The translations under genes were made by a program, and so were the position numbers. DNA of 64,000 bases from contig NZ_CP015118.1 of the NCBI RefSeq assembly GCF_002116905.1, positions 6,200,001-6,264,000 of the forward strand. Direction: 5' to 3'. The DNA is from Piscinibacter gummiphilus. GTDB taxonomy: Bacteria; Pseudomonadota; Gammaproteobacteria; Burkholderiales; Burkholderiaceae_C. The notes beneath the pieces were generated by a model. The model had not been told where the DNA came from and ran no database searches. It saw only the letters and a program-made list of their open reading frames with translations. Within the stretch, counting starts at the first letter, position 1. Each line of letters begins with the position of its first letter. Of the stretch, positions 16,816 through 26,187 are shown piece after piece.

Positions 16816-17819
16816 CACGCGGTCTTCCGCGCGACCTGCCAGCCGCGGCGCAACGTCGAGAACACCGCCATCAGCAGCTGGTAGGCCACCACCAGCGCCA
16901 CGGCCGCACCCAGCGGCCACATGAAGAGTTCACGCTTCGGCCGCCACGACTGCGTCTCCTCGTCGTGCGGCGTGATCTGGTCGAGGGTCGCGTAGATGGC
17001 CTCGAGCTGCTGCTGGTCCGCGCCGAAGAAGTAGCGGCCGCCCGTGGCCGCGGCGGTCTTCTTCAGCGTCTCGAGGTCCACCTTGTCCTCGCCGGTGGCC
17101 GACGGGTTGCCGATGCCCACCGTGTGCACGACCACGCCGCGGTCCTTCGCGATCTCGGCCGCGCGCTCGGGCGGCATCCTGCTCGCCGTGTCGTTGCCGT
17201 CGGTGAGCGCGATCATCACCTTCTGCTTCGCCTTGCTTTCGTCGAACATCTTGATGCCGAGTCCGATGGCGTCGCCGAACGCGGTGCGCGGCCCGGCCAT
17301 GCCCGGCAGCGCCTCGCCGATCATCGACTGCACCAGCGCGTGGTCCATCGTGAACGGGGCCTGGGGGTAGGGCGAGTCGCCGAAGACGATCAGGCCGATG
17401 CGGTCGCCGGACCGGCGCCGCACGAACTCGCTCACCACCTGCTTCACGGCCGCCACGCGGGTGACGAGCCGCCCGCCGGGGTCGCGGAAGTCGCGCGTGT
17501 CCATCGACTGCGACAGGTCCAGCGCCAGCAGCAGGTCGCGCGCGGGCAGCACCTTGCGGATCGGCGGCTCCACGTACTGGGGCCGCGCGAGCGCGAGCAC
17601 CACCAGCGCCCACAGCAGCGGCGCCAGCAGCCACTGCAGCCAGTTGCGTCGCGGGGTCACGGCGCCGGGCGCGGGCCGCAGGCCGGCGGCCTCGGCCACC
17701 TCGCCGAAGAAGGGCAGGCGCACCGAGGCGCTCTCCTCGCGGTAGGGCTTGAGCAGCAGCCACACGAGCAGCGGCAGCGGCAGCACGGCCAGCAGCCACG
17801 GGTGTTCAAGCTGGTACAC
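16815..17819 (-). CDS. batA: BatA-like vWA membrane protein
   Basis: A 334-residue protein. An N-terminal hydrophobic pair (about 9-24 and 65-82) precedes a vWA domain with a canonical metal site DLSQS (about 100-104), TAFGDAIGLGI and LTDGNDTA. A C-terminal transmembrane helix (LFMWPLGAAVALVVAYQLL) closes the protein. The vWA domain binds protein partners through a divalent metal and works with MoxR-type ATPases in assembling or activating enzymes. The start is GTG after GGAGACCGCC and overlaps the upstream gene by 14 bases. The close packing with DUF4381 and BatB/C supports a stoichiometric membrane complex. Confidence 0.9.
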   Translation of the reverse strand: MYQLEHPWLLAVLPLPLLVWLLLKPYREESASVRLPFFGEVAEAAGLRPAPGAVTPRRNWLQWLLAPLLWALVVLALARPQYVEPPIRKVLPARDLLLALDLSQSMDTRDFRDPGGRLVTRVAAVKQVVSEFVRRRSGDRIGLIVFGDSPYPQAPFTMDHALVQSMIGEALPGMAGPRTAFGDAIGLGIKMFDESKAKQKVMIALTDGNDTASRMPPERAAEIAKDRGVVVHTVGIGNPSATGEDKVDLETLKKTAAATGGRYFFGADQQQLEAIYATLDQITPHDEETQSWRPKRELFMWPLGAAVALVVAYQLLMAVFSTLRRGWQVARKTA

Positions 17820-18372
17820 GGCGGTCTCCGCGGGTCACGCGGTGGTGGGTGATCCAGTGGCGGGCGGCCGACACCATCGCGCGGGCCTCGTCGGGCGGCA
17901 CGGCGGCGAGGCCGGCTGGGGCGCGGTACTGCAGGTCGTCGAGCAGGCGCGCGAGCGCGGGATCGGCGCCGCCTCGCGCATGGGCGGCCACGAAGCCGGT
18001 CCACGCGGGGCCGCTCAGCGCCGCGGTGCGTTCCCGCGGCCACGCCACCAGCGCGCAGCGCTTGAGCAGCGGCGGCACCGCGGCCAGCTGCGCGGCGGGA
18101 TCGGACGACAGCCGCGCCAGTTCGGCGAGGGCCTCGCGGCGGTAGCGATTCACGTGCCAGCGGTGAACGACGTGCCACACCAGCCACAGCAACGCGATCG
18201 CCAGCACCCCGGCGAGCACGGCCCAGCCCGCCGTCTGCGGGGTCCACGGCACCGGCGGAGGCACGGCCAGGTCCGCGAGGTGACCGAGCGCCTCGCGCGC
18301 CTGTGGCGTGACGCCCGACGCGGCGGACGCCGGTGCGGCCGGGTTCGCGACGGTGTGCACGAGCTCGCTCAT
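17806..18372 (-). CDS. DUF4381-type membrane protein of MoxR module
   Basis: A 188-residue protein with one transmembrane helix (about 50-70: AGWAVLAGVLAIALLWLVW) and a basic cytoplasmic helical region containing LARLSSDPAAQLAAVPPLLKRCALVAW. This pattern and the position between DUF58 and BatA fit the DUF4381 family of MoxR operons. The start MSELVHTVANPA overlaps the DUF58 stop by four bases (ATGA). I rejected a longer upstream extension as out-of-frame reading of the DUF58 gene. No enzymatic motif is visible; it is probably a structural subunit of the vWA complex. Confidence 0.8.
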   Translation of the reverse strand: MSELVHTVANPAAPASAASGVTPQAREALGHLADLAVPPPVPWTPQTAGWAVLAGVLAIALLWLVWHVVHRWHVNRYRREALAELARLSSDPAAQLAAVPPLLKRCALVAWPRERTAALSGPAWTGFVAAHARGGADPALARLLDDLQYRAPAGLAAVPPDEARAMVSAARHWITHHRVTRGDRRVPA

Positions 18373-19373
18373 CGGGACCCTCGCCGCGACGGCGTGTCGA
18401 TGCGCCCGAGCAGCCGGCGCAGCTGCGGCGCCGTCTCCTCCGCGGCCGACAGCGGCAGCACCGGCACGCCGATGCCCTGCTGCCACGCCCGCAGCGCCGA
18501 GCCCTGCGCCTCGACGAAGGCCTCGATGCCGCGCCGGTGCGGCTCGCGCCCGAACCCCAGTTCCACCTGCAGGTCGCCGTCGCTCACCACCATCTCGCCG
18601 GACGCGGGCAGGTTGCCGAGGAACGGGTCGTGCACCAGCACCGCCAGCACGTCGTTGTGGGCGGCGAGCCGCAGCAGCAGGTCGCGCGTGCGTTCGCCGT
18701 GCCCGTCGAAGTCGCTGACGACCACGACGAGGTGGTCGTGGTGGGCGACGCGCGCGGCGCGGTCCAGCACGTCGTCGAGCCGCGCGCCGCCGCGGCCCGG
18801 TGGTGCGTCGGCGCGCAACAGGCCGTTGCGGCGGGCCACTTCGCCCAGCAGGTGCAGCACCGCGTCGCGGCTGCGTTTCGGCTTCAGCTCGGTCAGGTCC
18901 TGGTCGCCGAACACGAACCCGCCCACGCGGTCGCCGTCGGCAAGCACCCGCCATGCGACGAGCGCGGCCACCTCGGCGGCCACCACGGACTTCATCGCCC
19001 GCTGCGAACCGAAGAACATGTTCTGCCGCTGGTCCACGAGCAGCAGCACCGGGCGGTCCTTCTCCTCGCTGTAGACACGCACGTGCGGCCGGCCGGTGCG
19101 TGCGGTGACACGCCAGTCCATCGTGCGGATGTCGTCGCCGGGCAGGTACGGGCGCAGCTCCTCGAACGCGAGGCCGCGGCCGCGCACCTTCGAGGCGTGG
19201 CGGCCGGCGAGCAGGCTGTGCACGGGCTGGCGCGGGCGGAAGTGGAAGTCGCGCACCTCGTGCTCGAGCCGCGCGAGGCCCGCGGCATCGACGTGCACGC
19301 CGGGTGTCGGCGCGGGCGTGTCGGAGGCCCGCTGGCGCGAGGTGCGGGCGCGTGCGGCGGCATCGGGGCGCAT
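18369..19373 (-). CDS. DUF58-family vWA-like protein
   Basis: A 334-residue soluble protein. The DUF58 signature is clear: HASKVRGRGLAFEELRPYLPG, then DDIRTMDWRVTARTGRPHVR, followed by a degenerate vWA fold (PVLLLVDQRQNMFF, DHLVVVVSDFDGHG). DUF58 proteins almost always sit beside MoxR ATPases and are thought to be their cytosolic partners. The gene begins 10 bases after moxR and overlaps the DUF4381 gene by four bases. There is no signal peptide. The substrate of the pair is unknown here; the sulfatase genes in the same run are the natural candidates. Confidence 0.9.
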   Translation of the reverse strand: MRPDAAARARTSRQRASDTPAPTPGVHVDAAGLARLEHEVRDFHFRPRQPVHSLLAGRHASKVRGRGLAFEELRPYLPGDDIRTMDWRVTARTGRPHVRVYSEEKDRPVLLLVDQRQNMFFGSQRAMKSVVAAEVAALVAWRVLADGDRVGGFVFGDQDLTELKPKRSRDAVLHLLGEVARRNGLLRADAPPGRGGARLDDVLDRAARVAHHDHLVVVVSDFDGHGERTRDLLLRLAAHNDVLAVLVHDPFLGNLPASGEMVVSDGDLQVELGFGREPHRRGIEAFVEAQGSALRAWQQGIGVPVLPLSAAEETAPQLRRLLGRIDTPSRRGSR

Positions 19374-19383
19374 GGCCGCGTCC

Positions 19384-20358
19384 TCAGGCCACCGCGACCT
19401 TCTGCACGAGCCGCTCGATCACCGCATCGGCGGAGACCTGCGCGGCGTGCGCCTCGTAGCTGAGGATCAGCCGGTGGCGGAACACGTCGTGCACGACGGC
19501 CTGCACGTTCTCCGGCGTCACGAACGTGGCGCCGTGCAGCCAGGCATGCGCCCGCGCCACCTTGTCGAGGCCGATCGCCCCGCGCGGGCTCACGCCCACC
19601 TGGATCCACGACGCGAGATCGGGGTCGAGCGCCTTCGGATCGCGCGTGGCCTGCACGAGCGCGACGATGTAGCGCTCCACCGCCTCGCCCACCTCGATGC
19701 CGTGCACCTCGGCCCGGGCCGCGAACACGGCGTCCGCCGCGAGCCGGCTGCCACCGGCCGCCTTGGCCTTTCCCTCCGCGGCTTCCTCCGCGCGGGCCAG
19801 CCGCACGATCTTCGCTTCGGCATCGCCCTGGGGGTAGCCCACGCTGACGTGCATCAGGAAGCGGTCCATCTGCGCCTCGGGCAGCGGGTAGGTGCCTTCC
19901 TGCTCGATCGGGTTCTGCGTCGCCATCACCAGGAACAGCGGGGGCAGCTTGTGCGTGGTGCCGCCCACCGTGACCTGGCGCTCCTCCATCGCCTCCAGCA
20001 GCGCGGCCTGCACCTTCGCGGGCGATCGGTTCACCTCGTCGGCGAGCACGAGGTTCGCGAACAGCGGCCCCGCCTGGAAGCGGAACTCGCCCTTGCCGCC
20101 TTCGCTGAAGTAGACCTCGGAGCCGGTGATGTCGGCCGGCAGCAGGTCGGGGGTGAACTGGATGCGGGAGAACTTCGCGTCCAGGTGGTTCGACAGACTC
20201 TTGATGGCGCGGGTCTTCGCGAGGCCCGGCAGGCCCTCGACGAGCAGGTGGCCGTCGGCCAGCAGGCCGAGCAGCAGCCGCTCGACCATCGCGGACTGGC
20301 CGATGACGGATTCGCCGAGCTGCGTCTGCAGCGTCAGCAGGGATTCACGTGCGCCCAT
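19384..20358 (-). CDS. moxR: MoxR-family AAA+ ATPase
   Basis: A 324-residue AAA+ ATPase of the MoxR group. Walker A reads GLPGLAKTRAIKS (about 41-53), Walker B LVLADEVNRSPAKVQAALLEAMEE, and sensor 1 FLVMATQNPIEQEGTYPLPEAQMDRF. A C-terminal helical lid has SPRGAIGLDKVARAHAWL. MoxR proteins use ATP to help assemble or insert cofactors into partner enzymes together with vWA proteins. It lies 9 bases after the spermidine-synthase-like gene and 10 bases before DUF58, so it is firmly in the same operon. It is cytosolic. Confidence 0.95.
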   Translation of the reverse strand: MGARESLLTLQTQLGESVIGQSAMVERLLLGLLADGHLLVEGLPGLAKTRAIKSLSNHLDAKFSRIQFTPDLLPADITGSEVYFSEGGKGEFRFQAGPLFANLVLADEVNRSPAKVQAALLEAMEERQVTVGGTTHKLPPLFLVMATQNPIEQEGTYPLPEAQMDRFLMHVSVGYPQGDAEAKIVRLARAEEAAEGKAKAAGGSRLAADAVFAARAEVHGIEVGEAVERYIVALVQATRDPKALDPDLASWIQVGVSPRGAIGLDKVARAHAWLHGATFVTPENVQAVVHDVFRHRLILSYEAHAAQVSADAVIERLVQKVAVA

Positions 20359-20367
20359 GGGATGTCC

Positions 20368-22866
20368 TCAACGTGCCTGCCCGCCGAACCAGCGGTAGTA
20401 AGGGTTCGTGCCGTCGGCCCGCATCACCGTGTTCATCTCCTGCGCCCAGCCGCGGCGGTCGCCGATGTAGGCGGCGAGGCCTGCGCGGTAGAAGGCCATC
20501 AGCGTCGCGCGTTCGGCCTTCACCGCGTCGCCGAACGCGGCGTCGCCGCCCTGCAGCGGGGGTTCGGTCTGCAGCTCGACGAGATTCGACAGCGTCATCG
20601 GGAACTCCTCGCGGCGCACCCACGGGGCGTACTCGATGGCGGGCCGGTCGTCGGTGACCGCCGGCACGTCGCCCGCGTACCGCACGAGGCCCTCGCGGCC
20701 GGTCACCCACGTGGCGAGCAGCGCCTCGGGCGACGCGACCCCCACCGCGCCGAGGGCCTGCGCCACGGCCGGTTCGGTGAACCGCTGGCGGATGCGCGGC
20801 AGGTCCAGCTCGATCGGGTCCATCGATCCGACGAGCAGCATCTCGTGCAGCTCGGTGGTCCACAAGGTGGCGTGCGGGAACACCGCGAGGAAACTCTGCA
20901 CCAGCGCGCGGGTGTCCGCGTCGTTCTGCGTGGGCAGCGGCAGCCATTGCGCCACGAGGCCGCCCGGCTGCAGCCGGCTCGCCGCCAGCGCGTAGAACTC
21001 GGTGGCGTACAGGTTGACGACGCCCGCGGCCGACGGCGGCGGCGGCTCCAGCGTGATCAGGTCGTGGCGCTGCGGGTTGCCGAGCAGCTCGTGGCGGCCG
21101 TCGCGCACGCGGATCGTCAACCGCGGGTCGCTCGCCAGGTCGAAGTTGCCGGAGAAGCCCGGCACCGCCCGCACCACCGCCGGCAGCAGCTCCACCACCT
21201 CGCGCCGTTCGAGGCCGGGCCACGCGAGCAGCGAGCCGCCCGTGATGCCGGTGCCCAGGCCGATCACGAGGGCCGACTTCGGCTCGCCGCGGTGCACGAT
21301 GAGGGGCAGCAGCGCCTGCAGCCGCATGTAGCGCAGCGAGGTCATGGTGTCACCCGAGTTCGACACCCCCTGGATGTAGAGGCGACGGAAGGTGCGCTGG
21401 CCGGCGGTCTGCTCGATCACGGCGACGGTGCCGCCCCGGCTCTCCTCGTACGCGACGAGCTTGCCGCCGCGGGCCTCCGCCAGCAGCGTGGCCAGGCGGT
21501 CGGGCGGGGCCAGCACCGCGGTCACCAGCGTGGCGAGGGCCAGCGCCGGCACGGCGAACCGCAGCCGCCCCTGGGACTGCCGCGACGCCACCACGCCGAG
21601 CGCGGCCGCCGCGACCGCCAGCACGGCCAGCGTGCGCACGAGGCCCAGCGCGGGCACCAGTGCAAAACCCACGAGCAGCGTGCCGGCGATGCCACCCACC
21701 GTGTTCAGCGCGACGACACGCCCCACGCCCGAGCCGATGCGGCCCGGGCCCACCGCGAGGCGCAGTGCGTACGGGAAGGCCGCGCCCAGCAGCAGCGTGG
21801 GCACGAACACGATGGCGAGCGCCGCCACGGCGAACCGCGCGCTCATCGCGGTGAGCGGCGCATCGCCGCCCACGGCGCGGGCCGCGGCCGACTGCCACGC
21901 CGGCAGCCAGGCACCGAGGCTCACCACCTCGACGAGGGCGACCAGCCCGGCCGACGCGACCAGCAGGCCGAACACCGCCCAGGGCTGGCGAGAGCGGTCC
22001 GCAGGGCGTGCAGCGAGCGCGCTGCCGATCACGAGGCCCGCGAGGTAGGTGGCGAGCACGATCGCGAACGCGTACGCGCGCGTGCTCATGAATTGAACGA
22101 TGGCCTGGGACCAGACCACCTCGTAGCCGAGGGCGAGCCCCCCGGCCACCGCATAGAGGGCCAGCGCCGTGCGCGAGCCCGCAGGCTCATCGGCCACGGC
22201 GCTCGGCGTGGCGGCCGGACCGCGGTCGAGCATCCATGCGCAGGCCGCCACCGCGACGTTCGCGAGTGCCGCCGCGAGCGCCGTGCCCTGCACGCCGAGC
22301 CACGGGATCAGCACGAACGGCGCGAGCAGCGCGCCCGCGATGGCGCCGGCCGTGTTGGCCGCGTAGAGCCGGCCGCCGGTGGTGGCCACGCGGCCTTCAC
22401 CCGGATCGGCCGCGCGCAGCAGCACGGGCAGCGTGCCACCCATCAGGAACGCGGGCGCGGCCACCAGCACCAGCGGCAGCGCCCAGGCAAGCGGCCCCAC
22501 CGCCGACTGCAACGACACGAACCACGGCGCCGCCTGCGACAGCAGCACCGTGGTGGCGATCGCGAGCGCCGCGATCCCGAGCTCCAGCGCGGCGCACAGC
22601 CGCAGCGGGCGCGCGACCCGGTCGGCGAACCGGCCGAGCCACCACCCACCGGCGGCCAGGCCCGCGAAAAACGCGCTCACCGCGATGCTGACCGCGTGGA
22701 CCTCTACCCCCACCACCAGGGAGAGCTGCTTGATCCACAACACCTGGTAGACGAGGGCGGCGGCGCCCGAGGCCGCGAGCAGCCCGGCGAACACACCCGC
22801 CGTCACCACGTCACGGACCCCGACGCGCGCGCCGAGGGTTGGAGCCTGCAGTTGTGCGGTCACCAC
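20368..22866 (-). CDS. Polytopic membrane protein with spermidine-synthase-like domain
   Basis: An 832-residue protein. The N-terminal half has about 12-14 hydrophobic segments resembling an MFS-like membrane domain (LLAASGAAALVYQVLW is typical of this fused family). The C-terminal half contains a spermidine-synthase-like Rossmann fold with SALVIGLGTGITGGSLL (glycine loop for S-adenosylmethionine or decarboxylated SAM) and YDNVT-like acidic strands. Whether it is an aminopropyl- or methyltransferase is unknown. A GTG start follows GAGGACGCC. It sits 13 bases after a sulfatase and 9 bases before moxR, physically linking the two modules. Confidence 0.85.
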   Translation of the reverse strand: MVTAQLQAPTLGARVGVRDVVTAGVFAGLLAASGAAALVYQVLWIKQLSLVVGVEVHAVSIAVSAFFAGLAAGGWWLGRFADRVARPLRLCAALELGIAALAIATTVLLSQAAPWFVSLQSAVGPLAWALPLVLVAAPAFLMGGTLPVLLRAADPGEGRVATTGGRLYAANTAGAIAGALLAPFVLIPWLGVQGTALAAALANVAVAACAWMLDRGPAATPSAVADEPAGSRTALALYAVAGGLALGYEVVWSQAIVQFMSTRAYAFAIVLATYLAGLVIGSALAARPADRSRQPWAVFGLLVASAGLVALVEVVSLGAWLPAWQSAAARAVGGDAPLTAMSARFAVAALAIVFVPTLLLGAAFPYALRLAVGPGRIGSGVGRVVALNTVGGIAGTLLVGFALVPALGLVRTLAVLAVAAAALGVVASRQSQGRLRFAVPALALATLVTAVLAPPDRLATLLAEARGGKLVAYEESRGGTVAVIEQTAGQRTFRRLYIQGVSNSGDTMTSLRYMRLQALLPLIVHRGEPKSALVIGLGTGITGGSLLAWPGLERREVVELLPAVVRAVPGFSGNFDLASDPRLTIRVRDGRHELLGNPQRHDLITLEPPPPSAAGVVNLYATEFYALAASRLQPGGLVAQWLPLPTQNDADTRALVQSFLAVFPHATLWTTELHEMLLVGSMDPIELDLPRIRQRFTEPAVAQALGAVGVASPEALLATWVTGREGLVRYAGDVPAVTDDRPAIEYAPWVRREEFPMTLSNLVELQTEPPLQGGDAAFGDAVKAERATLMAFYRAGLAAYIGDRRGWAQEMNTVMRADGTNPYYRWFGGQAR

Positions 22867-22879
22867 CGTGGCGTCCTCG

Positions 22880-24478
22880 TCACTTCGGACTCGGACTGCG
22901 CTTCTTCATCTCGGCGATCTTGCGCTTCACGTCCGCCGCGATCTGGTCGACCGAGAAGCTCGCCGGGTCCTGGCTGGGCGGGTACTGCACGAAGGTCTCG
23001 AGGAAAGCCGCCGATCGCATCACGCCCTGCACCGTCAGGTACGCGTTGTCGGTCATCCAGGCGTAGTACTGGTCGGAGACGATGTCGGCCCGCTCGTACG
23101 GGTCCATCCGAAGGTTGTAGATTTTCGGCAATCGCAGGCACGTGAACGGGTTGGCCCACACCTGCATGCCACCCGGCAGGCGCTGTTCGCAGAAAACGAA
23201 CTTCCAGTTGTCCACCCGGGTGGCCACCAGTTCGCCGTCGTCGTTGAAGTAGAAGAACTCGCTTCGTGCGCTCTTCGGTGCCTTGCCGGTGATGTAGTCG
23301 AGCTGGTTGTAGCCGTCGAGGTGCACCTTGAAGTTCGTGCCGCCGAGACCCGTGCCCTTGAGCAGGCGGTCCTTGACGGTCGTGTCACCCGCCGCCGCGA
23401 GCAGCGTCGGGAACCAGTCGAGCCCCGAGAACATGCCATTGGCGACCTCGCCCGGCTTGACGTGGCCCGGCCATCGCACCATCGCCGGCACGCGGAATGC
23501 GCCTTCCCAGTTGGTGTCCTTCTCGCTGCGGAACGGTGTGGTTGCCGCGTCGGGCCACGAGAACTGGTTCGGTCCGTTGTCGGTCGTGAAGACGACGATG
23601 GTGTTGTCGGCGATCTTCAGGTCGTCGAGGGTCTGAAGCAGCTTGCCGACGTTGTTGTCCATCTCGATCATGCCGTCGGCGTACTCGTTGCCGGGCATGC
23701 CCGCCTGGCCCCGCATCGACTCACGCACGTGCGTGAAGATGTGCATGCGTGTGAAGTTCATCCACGTGAAGAAGGGCTTGCCGGCCTGTGCCTGCTTCTT
23801 GATGAACTCGATCGCGGCGCCGGTGGTCTCGTCGTCGATGGTCTCCATCCGCTTCTTGTTCAGCGGGCCGGTGTCCTCGATCTTGCCGTCGGCCGAAGCC
23901 CGCAGCACCCCGCGCGGCTTGTACGCCTTGACGAACGCGGGGTCGTCCTTCGGCCAGTACGGGCGCTCGGGTTCCTCCTCGGCGTTCAGGTGATACAGGT
24001 TGCCGAAGAACTCGTCGAAGCCGTGTTTGGTGGGCAGGTACTCGTCACGGTCGCCGAGGTGGTTCTTGCCATACTGGCCGGTCGCATAGCCTTGCGCCTT
24101 CAGCGCCTGCGCGATGGTCGCGTCGCGGGCCTGCAGCCCCACGGCCGCACCCGGCATGCCTACCTTCGACAGGCCGGTGCGGTACGGCGACTGGCCGGTG
24201 ATGAACGACGAGCGGCCGGCGGTGCAGCTGTTCTCGGCGTAGTAGTCCGTGAAGATCAGCCCTTCCTTCGCGATGCGGTCGATGTGCGGGGTCTTGTAGC
24301 CCACCACGCCGAGGCTGTACGCACTGAGGTTCGTCTGCCCCACATCGTCGCCGAAGATCACGAGAATGTTGGGCTTCTTTGTCTGGGCGTGCGCCGGCAG
24401 ATGCACCGACACCGCCACGACCGCCGACAACACGGCCGAGCCGATGAAGCGGGCCGCGCGAAACACATGGATTGCCAT
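22880..24478 (-). CDS. Exported arylsulfatase, second copy
   Basis: A 532-residue type I sulfatase. It has a signal peptide ending near HLPAHAQ (residue 32). The N-terminal metal site is NILVIFGDDVG, and the formylglycine motif SCTAGR carries Cys85. GKNHLGD is the active-site Lys/His loop and TDNGPNQFSWPD the second metal site. The enzyme hydrolyses sulfate esters in the periplasm once Cys85 is oxidised to formylglycine. I chose the ATG at 24478, which has AGGAG at ideal spacing; an upstream frame extension of 22 residues has no signal-like character. It is a tandem paralogue of the next gene upstream. Confidence 0.93.
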   Translation of the reverse strand: MAIHVFRAARFIGSAVLSAVVAVSVHLPAHAQTKKPNILVIFGDDVGQTNLSAYSLGVVGYKTPHIDRIAKEGLIFTDYYAENSCTAGRSSFITGQSPYRTGLSKVGMPGAAVGLQARDATIAQALKAQGYATGQYGKNHLGDRDEYLPTKHGFDEFFGNLYHLNAEEEPERPYWPKDDPAFVKAYKPRGVLRASADGKIEDTGPLNKKRMETIDDETTGAAIEFIKKQAQAGKPFFTWMNFTRMHIFTHVRESMRGQAGMPGNEYADGMIEMDNNVGKLLQTLDDLKIADNTIVVFTTDNGPNQFSWPDAATTPFRSEKDTNWEGAFRVPAMVRWPGHVKPGEVANGMFSGLDWFPTLLAAAGDTTVKDRLLKGTGLGGTNFKVHLDGYNQLDYITGKAPKSARSEFFYFNDDGELVATRVDNWKFVFCEQRLPGGMQVWANPFTCLRLPKIYNLRMDPYERADIVSDQYYAWMTDNAYLTVQGVMRSAAFLETFVQYPPSQDPASFSVDQIAADVKRKIAEMKKRSPSPK

Positions 24479-24560
24479 CGATTTCTCCTGGAGGTGATGG
24501 ACGGTCGAGCATCGAGACATGCCGTGGCCCGGAACAGCGGCCACGGCCGGTGCTTGCGGG

Positions 24561-26156
24561 CTACTTCTTCGCCGGCCCCTTGCCGAGGCGCTGCTCGATC
24601 TGCTCGTTGATCTTCTGCTGCACCGCGTTGATGCCGAACTCGGCCGGCAACTGGCTGGGCGGGTACTCGAGGTAGGTCTGCAGGTGGGCGATCGCGCGGG
24701 TCTGCGCCTCGATCGTCAGGTAGACGTTCTTGGTCTGGAAGTCGTAGTACTGGTCGGACACGACGTCCGCTCGCTCGTACGGGTCCATGCGCAGGTTGAA
24801 GAGCTTGGGCAGGCGCAGGCAGGTGAACGGGTTCGCCCACACCTGCATGCCCCCTGGCGCGCGCTGTTCGCAGAACACCGCCTTCCAGTTGCCGGCCCGC
24901 ATCGCCACCAGTTCGGCGTCGTCGTTGAAGTAGAAGAACTCCTCCCGCGCGCCCTTCTGGCTCTTGCCCGTCAGCAGGTCGAGCTGGTTGTAGCCGTCGA
25001 GATGGATCTTGCCGCTCTTGCCACCGATCGTGGCGCCCTTCAGCAGCCGCTCCTTGACCGTGGTGTCACCCGCCGCCGCGAGCAGGGTCGGGAACCAGTC
25101 GAGCCCGGAGAACAATTCCGACGACACCTCACCCGGCTTGATCTTGCCCGGCCAGCGGACCATGGCCGGCACGCGGAACGCGCCTTCCCAATTGGTGTCC
25201 TTTTCACTGCGGAACGGTGTGGTCGCGGCATCCGGCCAGCTGAACTGGTTCGGACCGTTGTCGGTCGTGAAGATGACGATGGTGTTGTCGGCGATCTTGA
25301 GGTCGTCCACCGCCTTCAGCAGCTTGCCGACGTTGTTGTCCATCTCGATCATGCCGTCGGCGTACTCGTTGCCGGGCATGCCGCTCTGGCCACGCATCGA
25401 TTCACGCACGTGGGTGAACAGGTGCATGCGCGTGAAGTTCATCCAGGTGAAGAACGGCTTGCCGGCGGCGGCCTGCTTCTTCATGTACTCGATCGCGGCG
25501 CCGGTGGTCTCGTCGTCGATCGTTTCCATCCGCTTCCTGTTGAGCGGGCCGGTGTCTTCGATCTTGCCGTCGGCCGAGGCCCGGAGGACCCCGCGCGGAG
25601 TGAAGTTCTTGACGAAGGGGTCGGCCTTGTCCTTCGGCCAGTACGGGCGCTCGGGCTCCTCCTCCGCGTTGAGGTGGTACAGGTTGCCGAGGAATTCGTC
25701 GAAGCCGTGTTTGGTCGGCAGATACTCGTCGCGGTCGCCGAGGTGGTTCTTTCCGAATTGACCCGTCGCGTAGCCCTGCGCCTTCAGGGCCTCGGCGATC
25801 GTGATGTCGCGCGCCTGCAGGCCGACAGCCGCGCCAGGCAGCCCTACCTTGGAGAGCCCGGTGCGCTTGGGCGTCTGTCCGGTGATGAAGGTGGACCGGC
25901 CGGCGGTGCAGCTGTTTTCGGCGTAGTAATCCGTGAACCGCATGCCTTCGTGGGCAATGCGGTCGATGTTCGGCGTCTTGTAGCCGACGACCCCCTGGCC
26001 GTAGACGCTCAGGTTGGTCTGGCCGACATCGTCTCCGAAGATCACGAGGATGTTGGGCTTCTTGCCCTGGGCCTGCGACACCCCCGGCAAGGCGACCGCA
26101 CAGGCCGCCAGCAGCAGGGCTCCGACGCGAAGGCGCCGCGAGAACGACAATTTCAT
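24561..26156 (-). CDS. Exported arylsulfatase, first copy
   Basis: A 531-residue type I sulfatase, nearly collinear with the copy at 22880. The signal peptide (hydrophobic core VGALLLAACAVALPG) ends near VSQAQ (residue 30). Metal ligands are in NILVIFGDDVG, formylglycine Cys83 in SCTAGR, and the catalytic loop is GKNHLGD. The start has AAGGAG upstream. The two copies differ mostly in the signal region, a loop after the GQSP/GQTP motif and the C-terminal 30 residues, which indicates tandem duplication. It is followed by an 82-base gap, then copy two. Substrate specificity is unknown; long conserved stretches suggest overlapping substrates. Confidence 0.94.
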   Translation of the reverse strand: MKLSFSRRLRVGALLLAACAVALPGVSQAQGKKPNILVIFGDDVGQTNLSVYGQGVVGYKTPNIDRIAHEGMRFTDYYAENSCTAGRSTFITGQTPKRTGLSKVGLPGAAVGLQARDITIAEALKAQGYATGQFGKNHLGDRDEYLPTKHGFDEFLGNLYHLNAEEEPERPYWPKDKADPFVKNFTPRGVLRASADGKIEDTGPLNRKRMETIDDETTGAAIEYMKKQAAAGKPFFTWMNFTRMHLFTHVRESMRGQSGMPGNEYADGMIEMDNNVGKLLKAVDDLKIADNTIVIFTTDNGPNQFSWPDAATTPFRSEKDTNWEGAFRVPAMVRWPGKIKPGEVSSELFSGLDWFPTLLAAAGDTTVKERLLKGATIGGKSGKIHLDGYNQLDLLTGKSQKGAREEFFYFNDDAELVAMRAGNWKAVFCEQRAPGGMQVWANPFTCLRLPKLFNLRMDPYERADVVSDQYYDFQTKNVYLTIEAQTRAIAHLQTYLEYPPSQLPAEFGINAVQQKINEQIEQRLGKGPAKK

Positions 26157-26187
26157 GAGGTGGCTCCTTGGTGATGGAAGGATCCGG

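Noticed and set aside
19096..23145. 1349-codon open frame on the plus strand
   Set aside because: Antisense to moxR, DUF58 and the spermidine-synthase-like gene; His/Arg/Gln-rich low-complexity product.
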